Below are positions 43,334-52,956 of a stretch of DNA of 64,000 nt, piece by piece (within the stretch, counting starts at the first letter, position 1; the number at the start of each line of letters is the position of its first letter). The notes under the pieces were generated by a model. That model made no database searches. It was given only the letters and a program-made list of their open reading frames with translations, and was not told where the DNA came from. The DNA is from Chryseobacterium indologenes (GTDB lineage Bacteria > Bacteroidota > Bacteroidia > Flavobacteriales > Weeksellaceae). The DNA is taken from the NCBI RefSeq assembly GCF_002025665.1, contig NZ_CP018786.1:4650001-4714000 (forward strand), written 5' to 3'. A program made the translations under genes and the position numbers.

Positions 43334-43363
43334 GCAAAAAAAGACTGCTTCGAAAACGAAGCA
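43334..43363 (-). terminator. Terminator of the GDPD/alkaline phosphatase gene
   Basis: TGCTTCG (43346-43352), loop AAAA, CGAAGCA (43357-43363); A-run at 43336-43342 gives the minus-strand T-run. Confidence 0.8.
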
Positions 43364-43399
43364 ACCTCTCTTTGCAAAAGTAAAAGTATAAATTAAAAG

Positions 43400-45226
43400 C
43401 TATTTCTTAATTCCGTAAGCAGCCAGTATTTTGTTGAAAATCTCAGTGTTTTCAAACAATCCTGTGAATTCTTTTGAATTGGGGCCATAAGCAAAAACAC
43501 TCGACGGAATAGAGGTATGATCATTCGTACTGAAGTTTCCAAATACCCAGCCATCCTTCAGACTTCCGTCCAATAGCGTTAAACCTCCTGTTTCATGATC
43601 TCCCACCACAATTACCAAAGTTTCTTTATTTTCATCAGCAAATTTCATTGCTTTCCCCACAACATAATCGAAGTCCAGTAATTCTGTAACCAATTGTTCT
43701 ATATTATTGCTATGCCCTCCGCCATCAGTTTGTGAAGCTTCAACCATCATAAAGAATCCTTTTTTATTGTTCTTTAAATCATTTAAAGTAAGATCAAAAG
43801 CATCTGCCAGCCAGTTCCCTCTTCCATTGCTGATTCTTTGTGAAGCCAAAGGATCAATAATAAGGGTTCTGTTATTAATTTTAGTTACAGATTTCAGATC
43901 CTGATACAAATCGATTTTTGCTTCTTTGAATTTCTGCAGATTCTTCTGAGACAATCCGCTTGTAGGACCACCGATCAGGATTTTTGTTTTTGAAGTCGCA
44001 AAATCTTTCAAAATAGGCTCTGAACTGTTTCTGTTATCCGAGTGAGCATAGAAATCTGCAGGAGTAGCATCTGTAACATCTCCTGTGGAAATCAAACCGG
44101 ACATCATTCCTTTTTCAGCAATAATGTCAGGAATCTGAGCTAATGCTTTTCCCATATCGTCAACTCCTACAAAAGTATTTTTAGTTTTTACACCGGTTGC
44201 AAAAGCTGTAGAACCCGGTGCTGAATCTGTAATGTAAGCGTTGGATGAATTGGTTTTGGAAAGCCCTGTAGATTTCATGTTGAAAACATTCAGTTTTCCT
44301 TTGTTCGCTGTAAAAGCAGCATAATATTGTGGTAAAGAAGTTCCGTCCGGAATCAGAAGGATGACATTCTTTACCTTTTTCTCCACACCGTCTGATTGAT
44401 AAGTCGGAGTATAAGTAGCGTATTCCTTTATATTCTTATAAAAATTTTTCGGAATGGTGTTCATGAATTTTTTAAGATCCGGAATATGATCAGTATTGAT
44501 ATAATCTACACCTAAATCCATCAGGTTTACCCAGGCATTCGGGAAATCCGGAGCACCATAAAAACGAACAGGTTTCTGCTGAGTATGTGCTTTGTCTACT
44601 GCACTTTTGATTTTTTGTGTTTCTTCATCCCTTGGAATTCCTTTTCCGTTCCATTTTACCAATCCCGGAAGATCTGCACTGAACATTCCGATTCTTTTCA
44701 GTTGATCTGCAGAATAGTTTTTATCAAGATCTCCATCGAAGTAAAGATAATTGGGATAGTTGTTAAAATCTGCCGGTTGAGGCCTTCCTCCGGTAATTAC
44801 AATTTTAATTCCCGGATTTTCTGTGATCTCAGGATATTTCTTTAAAGTACTCACCAAAGCCGCCAGTGTTGTTTTATAATCCTGCTTAATATCAATCAGC
44901 AACTGAAGCTTTTTATTGACATCAGAATAAATATATCCTTTATTCAACTTAATCTGTTTTGAAATCGGATCGAGATAAAGATTTTCCAGCGTTCGATCTG
45001 CGGAAAGTTCTTTTTCAGTATGGGCCACCCAAAGTTTGTCCTTTACCAGAAAAACATCAGCTTCGATAGATCCAAATTGAGCATAGTAAGCCTGCCAGAA
45101 AGGGATCTCCTGCATATAATCATTATGTGAATGTGCATTCCCTACATTATAATTTAAATAATTTTGTGCCTGATTTTCAGAAAAGGCAGCCAGAGCTAAT
45201 ACAGCTAATATTTTTGATAATTTCAT
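43400..45226 (-). CDS. Fusion of a GDPD/PI-PLC-like domain and alkaline phosphatase
   Basis: 608 residues. Signal peptide ends ...FSENQAQ. The N-terminal half (about 25-260) is a TIM-barrel phosphodiesterase-like domain of the GDPD superfamily: AHSHNDYMQ (His at about 33-35), GSIEADVFLVKDKLWVAHTE (the ExD motif and second His), and YGAPDFPNAWVNLMDLG. The C-terminal half (about 285-608) is an alkaline phosphatase: ILLIPDGTSLPQYYA (metal-binding Asp), catalytic Ser in DSAPGSTAFATG (about 333), VEASQTDGGGHSN, VVVGDHETGGL and the final NDHTS metal ligand. Plausibly one enzyme releases a phosphomonoester from a phosphodiester and then frees phosphate. Located after SusC/SusD on the same strand, with a terminator between. 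Confidence 0.9.
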   Translation of the reverse strand: MKLSKILAVLALAAFSENQAQNYLNYNVGNAHSHNDYMQEIPFWQAYYAQFGSIEADVFLVKDKLWVAHTEKELSADRTLENLYLDPISKQIKLNKGYIYSDVNKKLQLLIDIKQDYKTTLAALVSTLKKYPEITENPGIKIVITGGRPQPADFNNYPNYLYFDGDLDKNYSADQLKRIGMFSADLPGLVKWNGKGIPRDEETQKIKSAVDKAHTQQKPVRFYGAPDFPNAWVNLMDLGVDYINTDHIPDLKKFMNTIPKNFYKNIKEYATYTPTYQSDGVEKKVKNVILLIPDGTSLPQYYAAFTANKGKLNVFNMKSTGLSKTNSSNAYITDSAPGSTAFATGVKTKNTFVGVDDMGKALAQIPDIIAEKGMMSGLISTGDVTDATPADFYAHSDNRNSSEPILKDFATSKTKILIGGPTSGLSQKNLQKFKEAKIDLYQDLKSVTKINNRTLIIDPLASQRISNGRGNWLADAFDLTLNDLKNNKKGFFMMVEASQTDGGGHSNNIEQLVTELLDFDYVVGKAMKFADENKETLVIVVGDHETGGLTLLDGSLKDGWVFGNFSTNDHTSIPSSVFAYGPNSKEFTGLFENTEIFNKILAAYGIKK

Positions 45227-45280
45227 TCGTATATCATTATTTTTTTAGGTCAGATGAAACAACCTATCTCCATACCTTTG

Positions 45281-45320
45281 AAAAAACTATATCACCACAG
45301 AAGGTTCTGTAATGATATAG
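45281..45320 (-). terminator. Hairpin between susD and the phosphatase gene
   Basis: CTATATCA (45287-45294) and ACAGA (45297-45301) pair with TCTGT (45306-45310) and TGATATAG (45313-45320). The A6 at 45281-45286 gives a T-run on the minus strand. Confidence 0.75.
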
Positions 45321-45347
45321 TGACTTATATATAAAAAGATTAAAATT

Positions 45348-46856
45348 TTACCAGCCTTCATTTTGTTTAATGATCCCGTGACTGTTTACGATTTCAGCCT
45401 GTGGAACTGCCCAAACATTATGTACAGCCGGATTAAAGTTTCTTGCTGCCCAGACTACCTGTCCATTGATACCGTGCAGAGGTTTCGCATACGCTGCCTG
45501 TGCATCTCCCCAACGTACAAGGTCTCTGTGTCTGTCCGCCCATTCACCCGCCAGTTCACAACGTCTTTCATGTTTCAGATCAGCCAGTGTACATCCGTTT
45601 TTTGCAGGTAAGCCTGCACGTACTCTGATCATATTGATTTCCTGGTCTGCAGATTTCCCTTGCATCAGTGAAGCTTCTGCCTTGATCAGAATAACCTCAG
45701 CATAACGCATAATCGGAACGGCAAGGTCTGTACACGGATAATCTCCGTTGGCACTCACGTGACCACTTTTCAGCTCATATTTGAAGGCATCCATATATTT
45801 ATTGAACTGATATCCGGTAAGGGAATTGGTAGAAGCGTATGTTCTTTCTTTTCCGTTAAAGGTAAATTTGTCTCCTATTTTAAGAATGGTAGCACTCCTT
45901 CTAAGATCTCCGGTTTCATATTCATCAAACAATTCCTTAGTCGGTTGGAAGTATCCCCATCCGTTATATTCTCCCCATCCTTTGTTTTCAAGCATTACTC
46001 CCGGAAGAATACTTCCCCAGGCTGTAAACTTTGTAGTTCCAGGGATTGACCAGATATATTCTGAGCTGTAGTTATTTTCGGATTTAAAAACATCTGCGAA
46101 ATTACCTAATAAGGCTCTGTTTCCTTTAGTCATTACTTCATTAGCCCAGAATTCTGCATTCTTCCAGTCTTTCATAAACAGATATACTTTTGCTAACAAT
46201 GCCCAAGCTGCCGCTTTATGAGGTCTTCCATAATCCTTTGCAGGAAGTTCTGCCTGTGTAGGTAATAATTCGGCAGCTCTTTTCAGGTCATTCACAATGT
46301 AAGTATAGTTTTCCATGACGTTAGCCGCTCTTGGAATCGGGTTGGTATCAGGGTCTTTTGAACGATCTATGATAGGAACTCCTGCTTTTTCATTTCCGTA
46401 AGAATAGGCCAGTTCAAAATACATTCTGCTGCTCATGAACAGAGCTTCTCCAAGATATTTATTTTTGGTAGCCTGCGAAGTCTGAATATTATCAACATTA
46501 CGGATCACACGGTTGGCCACTCCAATCACATTGTATCTTTTGTTCCATTGGGTTTCAAGATCTCCTGCTGCGATATAATTGCTGCTGAAGTTTTTTGCAT
46601 TATCTGCCTCACTTTTTGCTCTTCCCGTTACCATATCATCACTGGCATTGATAAACCAGAACAGCCCTCTTCCATAAAATTCACCATCAAATAATGGTTT
46701 ATACATCGCATTTGCTCCGGTAATAAGGTCGTTTTCCGTTTTCCAGAAACTGGCTTCCGTAGGGGTTCCTTCCGGCTGAACATCCAGTTCTCCTGTACAT
46801 GACAGAAGCATTACTGATATTCCTGATACTAACAATATTTTATTGAAAAATTTCAT
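45348..46856 (-). CDS. SusD/RagB family nutrient-binding outer membrane lipoprotein
   Basis: 502 residues. Lipoprotein signal MKFFNKILLVSGISVMLLSC (lipobox LLSC). SusD features: LDVQPEGTPTEASFWKTEND at the N-terminus, TPR-like helices (LGEALFMSSRMYFELAYSYG, RPHKAAAWALLAKVYLFMKD), and the C-terminal RYAEVILIKAEASLMQG, with ERRCELAGEWADRHRDLVRW. It caps the SusC porin and captures the ligand at the surface. Linked to the phosphatase fusion; the ligand may be a phosphorylated organic compound (inference). Confidence 0.95.
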   Translation of the reverse strand: MKFFNKILLVSGISVMLLSCTGELDVQPEGTPTEASFWKTENDLITGANAMYKPLFDGEFYGRGLFWFINASDDMVTGRAKSEADNAKNFSSNYIAAGDLETQWNKRYNVIGVANRVIRNVDNIQTSQATKNKYLGEALFMSSRMYFELAYSYGNEKAGVPIIDRSKDPDTNPIPRAANVMENYTYIVNDLKRAAELLPTQAELPAKDYGRPHKAAAWALLAKVYLFMKDWKNAEFWANEVMTKGNRALLGNFADVFKSENNYSSEYIWSIPGTTKFTAWGSILPGVMLENKGWGEYNGWGYFQPTKELFDEYETGDLRRSATILKIGDKFTFNGKERTYASTNSLTGYQFNKYMDAFKYELKSGHVSANGDYPCTDLAVPIMRYAEVILIKAEASLMQGKSADQEINMIRVRAGLPAKNGCTLADLKHERRCELAGEWADRHRDLVRWGDAQAAYAKPLHGINGQVVWAARNFNPAVHNVWAVPQAEIVNSHGIIKQNEGW

Positions 46857-46883
46857 TTCTTTTACTTTTTGTTGGTTAAAAAA

Positions 46884-49772
46884 TTATAATCCGATCTCCA
46901 CTCCAAAGATGAATGAGCGTGCCTGAGGATATCTTCCGGTATCAACTCCGTAAGAGTTCATCCCTACTTCAGGATCAAATCCTGTATATTTCGTTATGGT
47001 AAACAGGTTGTTGGAAGTCAAATAAATTCTCACTTTGTTTACATCCAGTTTTCTGTACAATTCTTTCGGTAATGAATACCCGATGGTAAGGTTCTTCAGT
47101 CTTAAGTAAGATCCATCCTCCACATAGAAATCTGATACTTTGGAATAATTACCACTTGGATCACCATGTACCAGCCTTGGAATATCAGTATTCGTATTCT
47201 GAGGTGTCCATGCATTCAGGATATCTCTGTCCATATTGTAGTTCTGCCCTGTTCCACCCGGGTTCAAGGAAATAAACTTCATTCCGTTGAATATTTTATT
47301 TCCGTAAACCCCCTGGAAGAATAAGTTAAGATCAAAATTTTTCCAGGTCATGTTGTAAGAGAATCCGTAAGAAAACTTAGGGTATGGACTTCCAAGATTG
47401 ACAAAGTCATTATTATTAAGTACTCCTGTATTTCCTTCTTTCTTCAGGAATTTGATATCTCCCGGTTTAGCATTGGGCTGGATAAGATTTCCGTTGGCAT
47501 CTTTATAATTGTTGATTTCTTCCTGAGTCTGGAAAATTCCTCCCGTCTTATAACCATAGAAAGAATACAGAGGATCACCTACTTTCACACGGGTTGGTTT
47601 CAATACGCCTCTTACTCCATTATCATTGATAAAGATCTCATCCACATTGGCAAGCTGCTTCACCGTATTTTTTAGTTGACTCATTGTAGCTCCAACTGAG
47701 AAAGTAAAATCATCTGAAATCACCTTGTTATAATTGATTCCCAATTCGTATCCTTTATCCTGGAATAATCCCGCATTCACATACTGATTATTATACGTTG
47801 CTGTACTGGGTAAGCTTACATTAAAGATCTGATCTTTGGAATTTTTCACAAAGTAATCGAACTGTAAGGAAAGGCTGTTGTGAAGGAATGAAGCATCAAC
47901 CCCGAAGTTGGTCTGTTCAGATTTCCCCCATTTCAGATCCGGATTCGGACGTGTGGTTGCATAATAAGCAATATTCTGAGAAGGATCCTGTCCGAAAATC
48001 ACATTATTATCTCTGGTCATCAATGGATTCACAGCCTGTGGCGAAATTCCTCCAAGATTCCCCAGAATACCATAACTTCCTCTCAGTTTCAGACTTGAAA
48101 GCCATGAAATATCCTGCATAAAGTTTTCTTTCGAAACCACCCAGGCACCGGAAACTGCATAATAATTGGCAAATCTGTTTTGCTTCGCGACCAGTGAAGA
48201 ACCATCACGTCTTCCCAATACACTTACGATATACTTTCCTGCATAATCATAGTTTACTCTCGCCAGATAAGAAACCAAAGATTGCTTGAATCTGTAACTC
48301 GAAACATCTTTATTGGTATCTGCAGCATTCTGAAGATGCTGGAAAACCTCAGCTTCACTTCTGAAGTCATACGATTTTGCCACAAAACCATCATCAATTG
48401 TTTTCTGGAACGTAAAACCTCCAAGGAAATCAAAATTATGTTTTCCTGCTGATATTTTATAAGTCAACAACTGTTCAGCAAGTGCTGTAGATGAATTATT
48501 GGATTGGTATTCTAAATTATTGGTATCAAAAATTTTCCCTACTTCCAGTACTCTGTACGTAAAGTTCTTTACATCTCCCAGTTTAAAAGTCTGTGAGAAA
48601 TTGGAACGGAATTTTAAATCTTTTGCCAGTGTAATTTCAGCATAAGGGTTGATTAAAATCTCGTGGGTAGGGTTTCTGATGCTGATTCTTTTAAGATACG
48701 CCACCGGGTTGATCATATCTCCATATCCACCAGCCACATCAATGGGCAATCCTGAAAAAGCACCGCTGGAAGTATATACCGGAACATTGGGCGGATAGTA
48801 CATGGCAGCAACCAAAGCTCCTGTATAGCCACTCTTAGTATCTGCTGTGTTTCCGTCAGAGTAATTATAGTACATATTTTCTCCGATCGTCAGCCAGTCT
48901 TTTACTTTATGTTCAGAATTGACTCTGAAATTGTATCGTTTTGCCTGTGTATTCAATAAAATCCCCTCAAGACTTCTGTGATTCATGCCCACAAAATATC
49001 TGGATTTTTCACTTCCTCCGCTTAGATTTACATTGTATTCCTGAATAGTTCCTGTTCTGAAAATTTCTTTCATCCAGTCTGTTCTGGTAATTCTTCCGTC
49101 CGGATATTGATTGGGATTAAAAGCCATGGGTAAACTTCCCAGCTTCCCGGCATTTTCATAGGCTTTGTACATCACGTCCTGGAATTCTGCTGCATTCAGG
49201 GATTCTTTCAGTCTCCATGCCTGGTTTACTCCGTATTTCACATCAAAATCTACCGTAAGATTTCCTTTTTTCCCTTTTTTAGTGGTAATAAGAATAACCC
49301 CTCCGGAAGATCTCGCTCCGTAAATAGCTGCAGAAGCATCTTTAAGCACAGAAATATCCTGAATATCATTGGGATTAATAGAAGGTGTTCCATTGAAAAC
49401 TACTCCATCTACTACATACAGAGGAGTTTCACCATTGATCCCTCCCAAACCACGAATATTTACCTTAGGTGCTCCGTTAGGATCTCCACCTTCGTTCACT
49501 ACAGTGACTCCGGGAGCTTTACCCTGAAGAACTTCTCCTACTCCGGACAAAGATCTGGAAGTAAGCTTATCCAGTGAAGCCTCCGAAACTGCTCCGGAAA
49601 CTTTACTTTTTTTCTGTGTTCCGTATCCAACCACAACAATCTCGTCGATGGATTTTTCTTTTAAGCTGTCTTTTTTCTGAGCGAGGAACATCGGTGAAGC
49701 TGATATTGCACCAATAAGTAATACCCTTCCCGTTAAATACGTTACGGATACAGGGATTTTAAATACATTCAT
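46884..49772 (-). CDS. SusC/RagA family TonB-dependent outer membrane transporter
   Basis: 962 residues from ATG 49772, which is preceded at 49776-49781 by AAGGAG, an unusually good Shine-Dalgarno for this genome; the upstream TTG at 49796 falls in the -7 box. Signal peptide ends ...SPMFLAQ. A TonB-box-like segment and plug (IDEIVVVGYGTQKKSKVSGA, VLQGKAPGVTVVNEGG, ETPLYVVDGVVFNG, VLKDASAAIYGARSSGGVIL) start right after it; the usual carboxypeptidase-like N-terminal domain is absent. The rest is a beta-barrel ending ...FIFGVEIGL. susD follows 27 bases later. Confidence 0.96.
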   Translation of the reverse strand: MNVFKIPVSVTYLTGRVLLIGAISASPMFLAQKKDSLKEKSIDEIVVVGYGTQKKSKVSGAVSEASLDKLTSRSLSGVGEVLQGKAPGVTVVNEGGDPNGAPKVNIRGLGGINGETPLYVVDGVVFNGTPSINPNDIQDISVLKDASAAIYGARSSGGVILITTKKGKKGNLTVDFDVKYGVNQAWRLKESLNAAEFQDVMYKAYENAGKLGSLPMAFNPNQYPDGRITRTDWMKEIFRTGTIQEYNVNLSGGSEKSRYFVGMNHRSLEGILLNTQAKRYNFRVNSEHKVKDWLTIGENMYYNYSDGNTADTKSGYTGALVAAMYYPPNVPVYTSSGAFSGLPIDVAGGYGDMINPVAYLKRISIRNPTHEILINPYAEITLAKDLKFRSNFSQTFKLGDVKNFTYRVLEVGKIFDTNNLEYQSNNSSTALAEQLLTYKISAGKHNFDFLGGFTFQKTIDDGFVAKSYDFRSEAEVFQHLQNAADTNKDVSSYRFKQSLVSYLARVNYDYAGKYIVSVLGRRDGSSLVAKQNRFANYYAVSGAWVVSKENFMQDISWLSSLKLRGSYGILGNLGGISPQAVNPLMTRDNNVIFGQDPSQNIAYYATTRPNPDLKWGKSEQTNFGVDASFLHNSLSLQFDYFVKNSKDQIFNVSLPSTATYNNQYVNAGLFQDKGYELGINYNKVISDDFTFSVGATMSQLKNTVKQLANVDEIFINDNGVRGVLKPTRVKVGDPLYSFYGYKTGGIFQTQEEINNYKDANGNLIQPNAKPGDIKFLKKEGNTGVLNNNDFVNLGSPYPKFSYGFSYNMTWKNFDLNLFFQGVYGNKIFNGMKFISLNPGGTGQNYNMDRDILNAWTPQNTNTDIPRLVHGDPSGNYSKVSDFYVEDGSYLRLKNLTIGYSLPKELYRKLDVNKVRIYLTSNNLFTITKYTGFDPEVGMNSYGVDTGRYPQARSFIFGVEIGL

Positions 49773-49775
49773 GAT

Positions 49776-49801
49776 CTCCTTTTTGATTAGGTGCAAAATT
49801 A
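49776..49801 (-). promoter_or_regulatory. susC -7 box and ribosome binding site
   Basis: Minus strand: TAATTTTG (49801-49794) matches the -7 consensus; AAGGAG (49781-49776) lies 3 bases before the ATG at 49772. Confidence 0.6.
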
Positions 49802-50168
49802 GAACAGCCTGCTCCCACCACTCATTAAGGTTTCCTTATGTTTTTATTAAGAAATTTTAGCTTTTTTAAGATACCCGCTACCACAAAAAGAAATTAAAAA
49901 CCTGTATTTCAATAACATATGTAATTAAAAGTAATCATTCCTCAAATAATCCATGCATGATTGAGATTAAGTTTATTTTAAGTTTATCATCAATCTGGGA
50001 TAATTGATCAAGAAATCATTAAAATTATTTCAGGAATAATAAATAACTGAGTTCATTTTTCTTTTTTTACATTTGCTGAAAATAGATTTTACTTTTGAAT
50101 CCAGACCTTTAAAAACGTCTCACTGGTATCAGAAGAAAAATAAAAACATTAAAAATCATACGAATTCA
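49802..50168. other. Divergent intergenic region, susC to SDR gene
   Basis: About 370 AT-rich bases. Two -7 boxes face right (50068-50075 and 50090-50097). TTAAGTTTATTT and TTAAGTTTATCA are near-identical neighbours at about 49967-49990. No other gene is supported. Confidence 0.5.
50068..50097 (+). promoter_or_regulatory. Two candidate -7 boxes for the SDR gene
   Basis: TACATTTG (50068-50075) and TACTTTTG (50090-50097) both match TAnnTTTG. They lie within the upstream-extended open frame, which supports the start at 50169. Confidence 0.5.
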
Positions 50169-50963
50169 ATGACCATCATTATAACAGGAACCTCATCAGG
50201 AATCGGGTTTGCTTTAGCCGAATATTTTGGTAAAAAAGGACATAAAGTATACGGATTCAGCAGAAAGCATACAGAAAGCCAATACTTCAAATCCATACCT
50301 ACAGATGTAACAGACAACACCGCTGTTCAGAATGCTGTTGCTGAGGTTTTAAAAACAGAAACTAAAATTGATGTTCTGATCAATAATGCCGGAATGGGAA
50401 TGGTAGGAGCAGTGGAAGATTCTACGAAAGAAGATATTCTGAAATTGTTCAGCCTTAATCTTGCCGGACCTGTACAGATGATGAGTGCTGTTCTTCCGAA
50501 TATGCGTGAGCACAAATTCGGGAAAATTATCAATGTTTCCAGTATCGGAAGTGAAATGGGGCTGCCTTTCCGTGGATTTTATTCGGCTTCCAAATCTGCA
50601 TTGGATAAAGTAACGGAAGCAATGAGATATGAAGTCTACCCATGGAATATTGATGTATGTTCGCTGCATTTGGGAGATATTAAAACCAATATTGCAGACA
50701 ATAGAGTGATTGCACAGGTTTCCCAGCCTTACAAAAATGTTTTTGACAAAGTGTATGCGCTGATGAATTCTCACGTGAATGATGGAACAGAACCTTTGGA
50801 AGTAGCAGAATACATTGAAAAACTTTTAGCAAAAAATAAATGGAAAGCACATTATTATTTTGGTAAATTCGGGCAGAAAATCGGGGTTCCTTTAAAATGG
50901 ATTCTTCCGCAGGGAACTTATGAGAATTTGATGAAGAAATATAATAAACTGGATAAAAATTAG
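50169..50963 (+). CDS. SDR family NAD(P)-dependent oxidoreductase
   Basis: 264 residues from ATG 50169. The frame extends to a TTG at 50073, but the extra 32 residues are not SDR-like and contain promoter boxes. Classical short-chain dehydrogenase features: cofactor motif IITGTSSGIGFALAEYFG at the very N-terminus, LINNAGMGMVG, IINVSSIGSEMG (catalytic Ser) and YSASKSALDKVTEAM (YxxxK). Substrate unknown. Confidence 0.93.
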   Translation: MTIIITGTSSGIGFALAEYFGKKGHKVYGFSRKHTESQYFKSIPTDVTDNTAVQNAVAEVLKTETKIDVLINNAGMGMVGAVEDSTKEDILKLFSLNLAGPVQMMSAVLPNMREHKFGKIINVSSIGSEMGLPFRGFYSASKSALDKVTEAMRYEVYPWNIDVCSLHLGDIKTNIADNRVIAQVSQPYKNVFDKVYALMNSHVNDGTEPLEVAEYIEKLLAKNKWKAHYYFGKFGQKIGVPLKWILPQGTYENLMKKYNKLDKN

Positions 50964-51062
50964 TTGATTGATAAGGCGCATTGTCATTCTTAATGGAATG
51001 AAATGCAGTGAAGAATCTTTTGTATTTTTATAGAGATTCCTCTTCATATTCAGAAGGATAAA

Positions 51063-52667
51063 TTGAAATTACTTTTAAAAATATTTTTTGTACTGTTCTG
51101 CGTTTTCACACAAGCGCAGAAGAAGCAGTATTGGCTGATTGACACGGAAACTAAAGTCAGGAAAAAAGTAAAAGATTCTACTTCCGCAGTAAAGTTTCTG
51201 GACTCCTTAGCCCAAAGCAATTATTTTTTCACTCAACTGAAGGACGTAAAAGTAAAAGGGGACAGCACGGAAATTTTCTATGATAAAGGGAAAAATTTCA
51301 ATGAAACTTATGTAAACCTTACGGATTCTCTTGTTCAGAAATTGAAAATTCAGAAAGATTTTTTCACTAAAAATTTAGACTCCACCAAGAAAAGTATCAA
51401 CAAAACTTATATTGATGAAGGGTATTCTTTCAGCAGAATCAAATCTAAATACAAAGGGCAGAAAAACGGTTATCCAGTCGTAGAACTCGACATTAACAAG
51501 AATGATAAAAGAACGATCAACGGGTTTGTGGTAAAAGGATACGAAAAAGTTCCCAAAAGATTTATCAAAAACATGGAAAAGGAGTTCAAAGGCAAAAACT
51601 ATGATGACAAAAATCTTTTAGCCATCAACAAAACCTTCCAGAGCCATCCTTTTCTGACCCTCGAACGGCAGCCACAAACTTTATTCACAAAAGATTCCAC
51701 CAGCATTTATCTGTTTCTGGAAAAGAAAAAGACGAATACCTTCGATGGGGTAATTGGTTTTGGAAATGACAAAAGCTCAAAGTTTACCTTAAACGGAACC
51801 ATGAATGTCAATTTCAGGAATATGTTCAATGGTTTTGAAACGGTCAATTTATACTGGCAGAGAAACCCGGATAAAGGGCAGAATTTCGATCTTCGGGTGG
51901 ACATTCCGTACCTGTTCAAATCGAATATCGGGATGGATACGAAAGTAAATATCTACAGACAGGACTCAACATTTGCCAACGTAAAATTTCTTCCTGCCTT
52001 TTATTATCATATCAATAACCGAAATAAAATCGGTTTGAGAGCGACTCTGGAAACTTCTACTATTATTGACACCCTATACGTTCAGGGAAAAGACTACAAC
52101 AAAAAAGGGATCGGGATATGGTATGAAATGACAGAACCCACGGATATTGACCTTTTCCTTTACAAAACAAGGATCAATGCCGGATATGATTTCTTAACAA
52201 CCACCTATTCTAAAGATAATATTAAAGCCAATCAAAATCAGTTTTATTTCTTTGGTGAACATAATTATCATATTTCAGGAAATCATTTTCTGAACATTAA
52301 AGCGGAAGGTGCCATGATGGATTCCAAAATAGAGTTTTCCGCCAATGAATTATACCGTTTCGGAGGTTGGAATTCCATGCGGGGATTCAATGAAAACTCC
52401 CTCGCAGCCGACTTTTATTATTATGGAAGTCTGGAATACCGGTACCTGATTGGCAATCAGGCTTTCTTTGACGTCTTTGGACAATATGGTCAGCTCAATA
52501 ATAAATCTTTAAATGTAAAACCTAAACTTTATAGTGTCGGACTCGGTTTCAATTTCTTTATTCCTATTGGTCTGATGAGTTTCCAGCTGTCTAATGGTAA
52601 TGAGTTTGGAAATCCTTTTAAATTTAACGATATCAAAATTCACTGGGGAATTCTGAGTAGGTTTTAA
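51063..52667 (+). CDS. Small Omp85-family outer membrane protein
   Basis: 534 residues starting at a TTG (51063), the only start giving the signal peptide MKLLLKIFFVLFCVFTQAQ; no ATG occurs before about residue 170. The N-terminal ~200 residues hold POTRA-like segments (INGFVVKGYEKVPKRFIKNM). The C-terminal ~330 residues are a beta-barrel with the Omp85 signature RFGGWNSMRGF and a terminal Phe. It resembles BamA/TamA/TpsB proteins but is small, so probably not the main BamA. Role unknown: assembly or secretion of a specific partner (inference). Confidence 0.75.
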   Translation: MKLLLKIFFVLFCVFTQAQKKQYWLIDTETKVRKKVKDSTSAVKFLDSLAQSNYFFTQLKDVKVKGDSTEIFYDKGKNFNETYVNLTDSLVQKLKIQKDFFTKNLDSTKKSINKTYIDEGYSFSRIKSKYKGQKNGYPVVELDINKNDKRTINGFVVKGYEKVPKRFIKNMEKEFKGKNYDDKNLLAINKTFQSHPFLTLERQPQTLFTKDSTSIYLFLEKKKTNTFDGVIGFGNDKSSKFTLNGTMNVNFRNMFNGFETVNLYWQRNPDKGQNFDLRVDIPYLFKSNIGMDTKVNIYRQDSTFANVKFLPAFYYHINNRNKIGLRATLETSTIIDTLYVQGKDYNKKGIGIWYEMTEPTDIDLFLYKTRINAGYDFLTTTYSKDNIKANQNQFYFFGEHNYHISGNHFLNIKAEGAMMDSKIEFSANELYRFGGWNSMRGFNENSLAADFYYYGSLEYRYLIGNQAFFDVFGQYGQLNNKSLNVKPKLYSVGLGFNFFIPIGLMSFQLSNGNEFGNPFKFNDIKIHWGILSRF

Positions 52668-52803
52668 AAAGAAGGAAGGAAAGAAGCTGGAATCTTGAAG
52701 ATATTGAGACCACAGTTTCACCATCCTGTTTTATGTTGAACTTCAGGAACTTGTAGCGCAACAGCAACCTCCAAAATTCCCTCTCCCAGCCTCCTGCTTA
52801 TAT
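52665..52803. repeat. Dispersed intergenic repeat, copy 2
   Basis: AAGAAGCTGGAATCTTGAAG (from 52681) shares 20 of 26 positions with copy 1 at 41955. Its right end CTCCCAGCCTCCTGC (about 52783-52797) corresponds to the right end of copy 1. It lies between the Omp85 gene and the second SusC gene. Confidence 0.4.
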
Positions 52804-52937
52804 TAATATAATAAAGCAAAAGTCCCTATACAAAGGACATTTTTCATTTTACTTATTTATTAATTCTTATTGTTAAAAAATATTAAATCGTATTTTTATT
52901 TTAATACATCATTAAAGTACAGGTAACAGTACACTGC

Positions 52938-52945
52938 TAAATTTG
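52938..52945 (+). promoter_or_regulatory. -7 promoter box TAAATTTG for the second SusC gene
   Basis: Matches TAnnTTTG, 11 bases before the ATG at 52957. Confidence 0.5.
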
Positions 52946-52956
52946 CCTTCAAAAAA

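Noticed and set aside
43256..43363. CRISPR-like repeat array between the two convergent phosphoesterase genes
   Set aside because: Only one pair of inverted arms plus a terminator; no regularly spaced direct repeats.
50073..50168. Upstream extension of the SDR frame to a TTG
   Set aside because: Two -7 promoter boxes fall inside it and the residues are not SDR-like; the cofactor motif begins right after the ATG at 50169.
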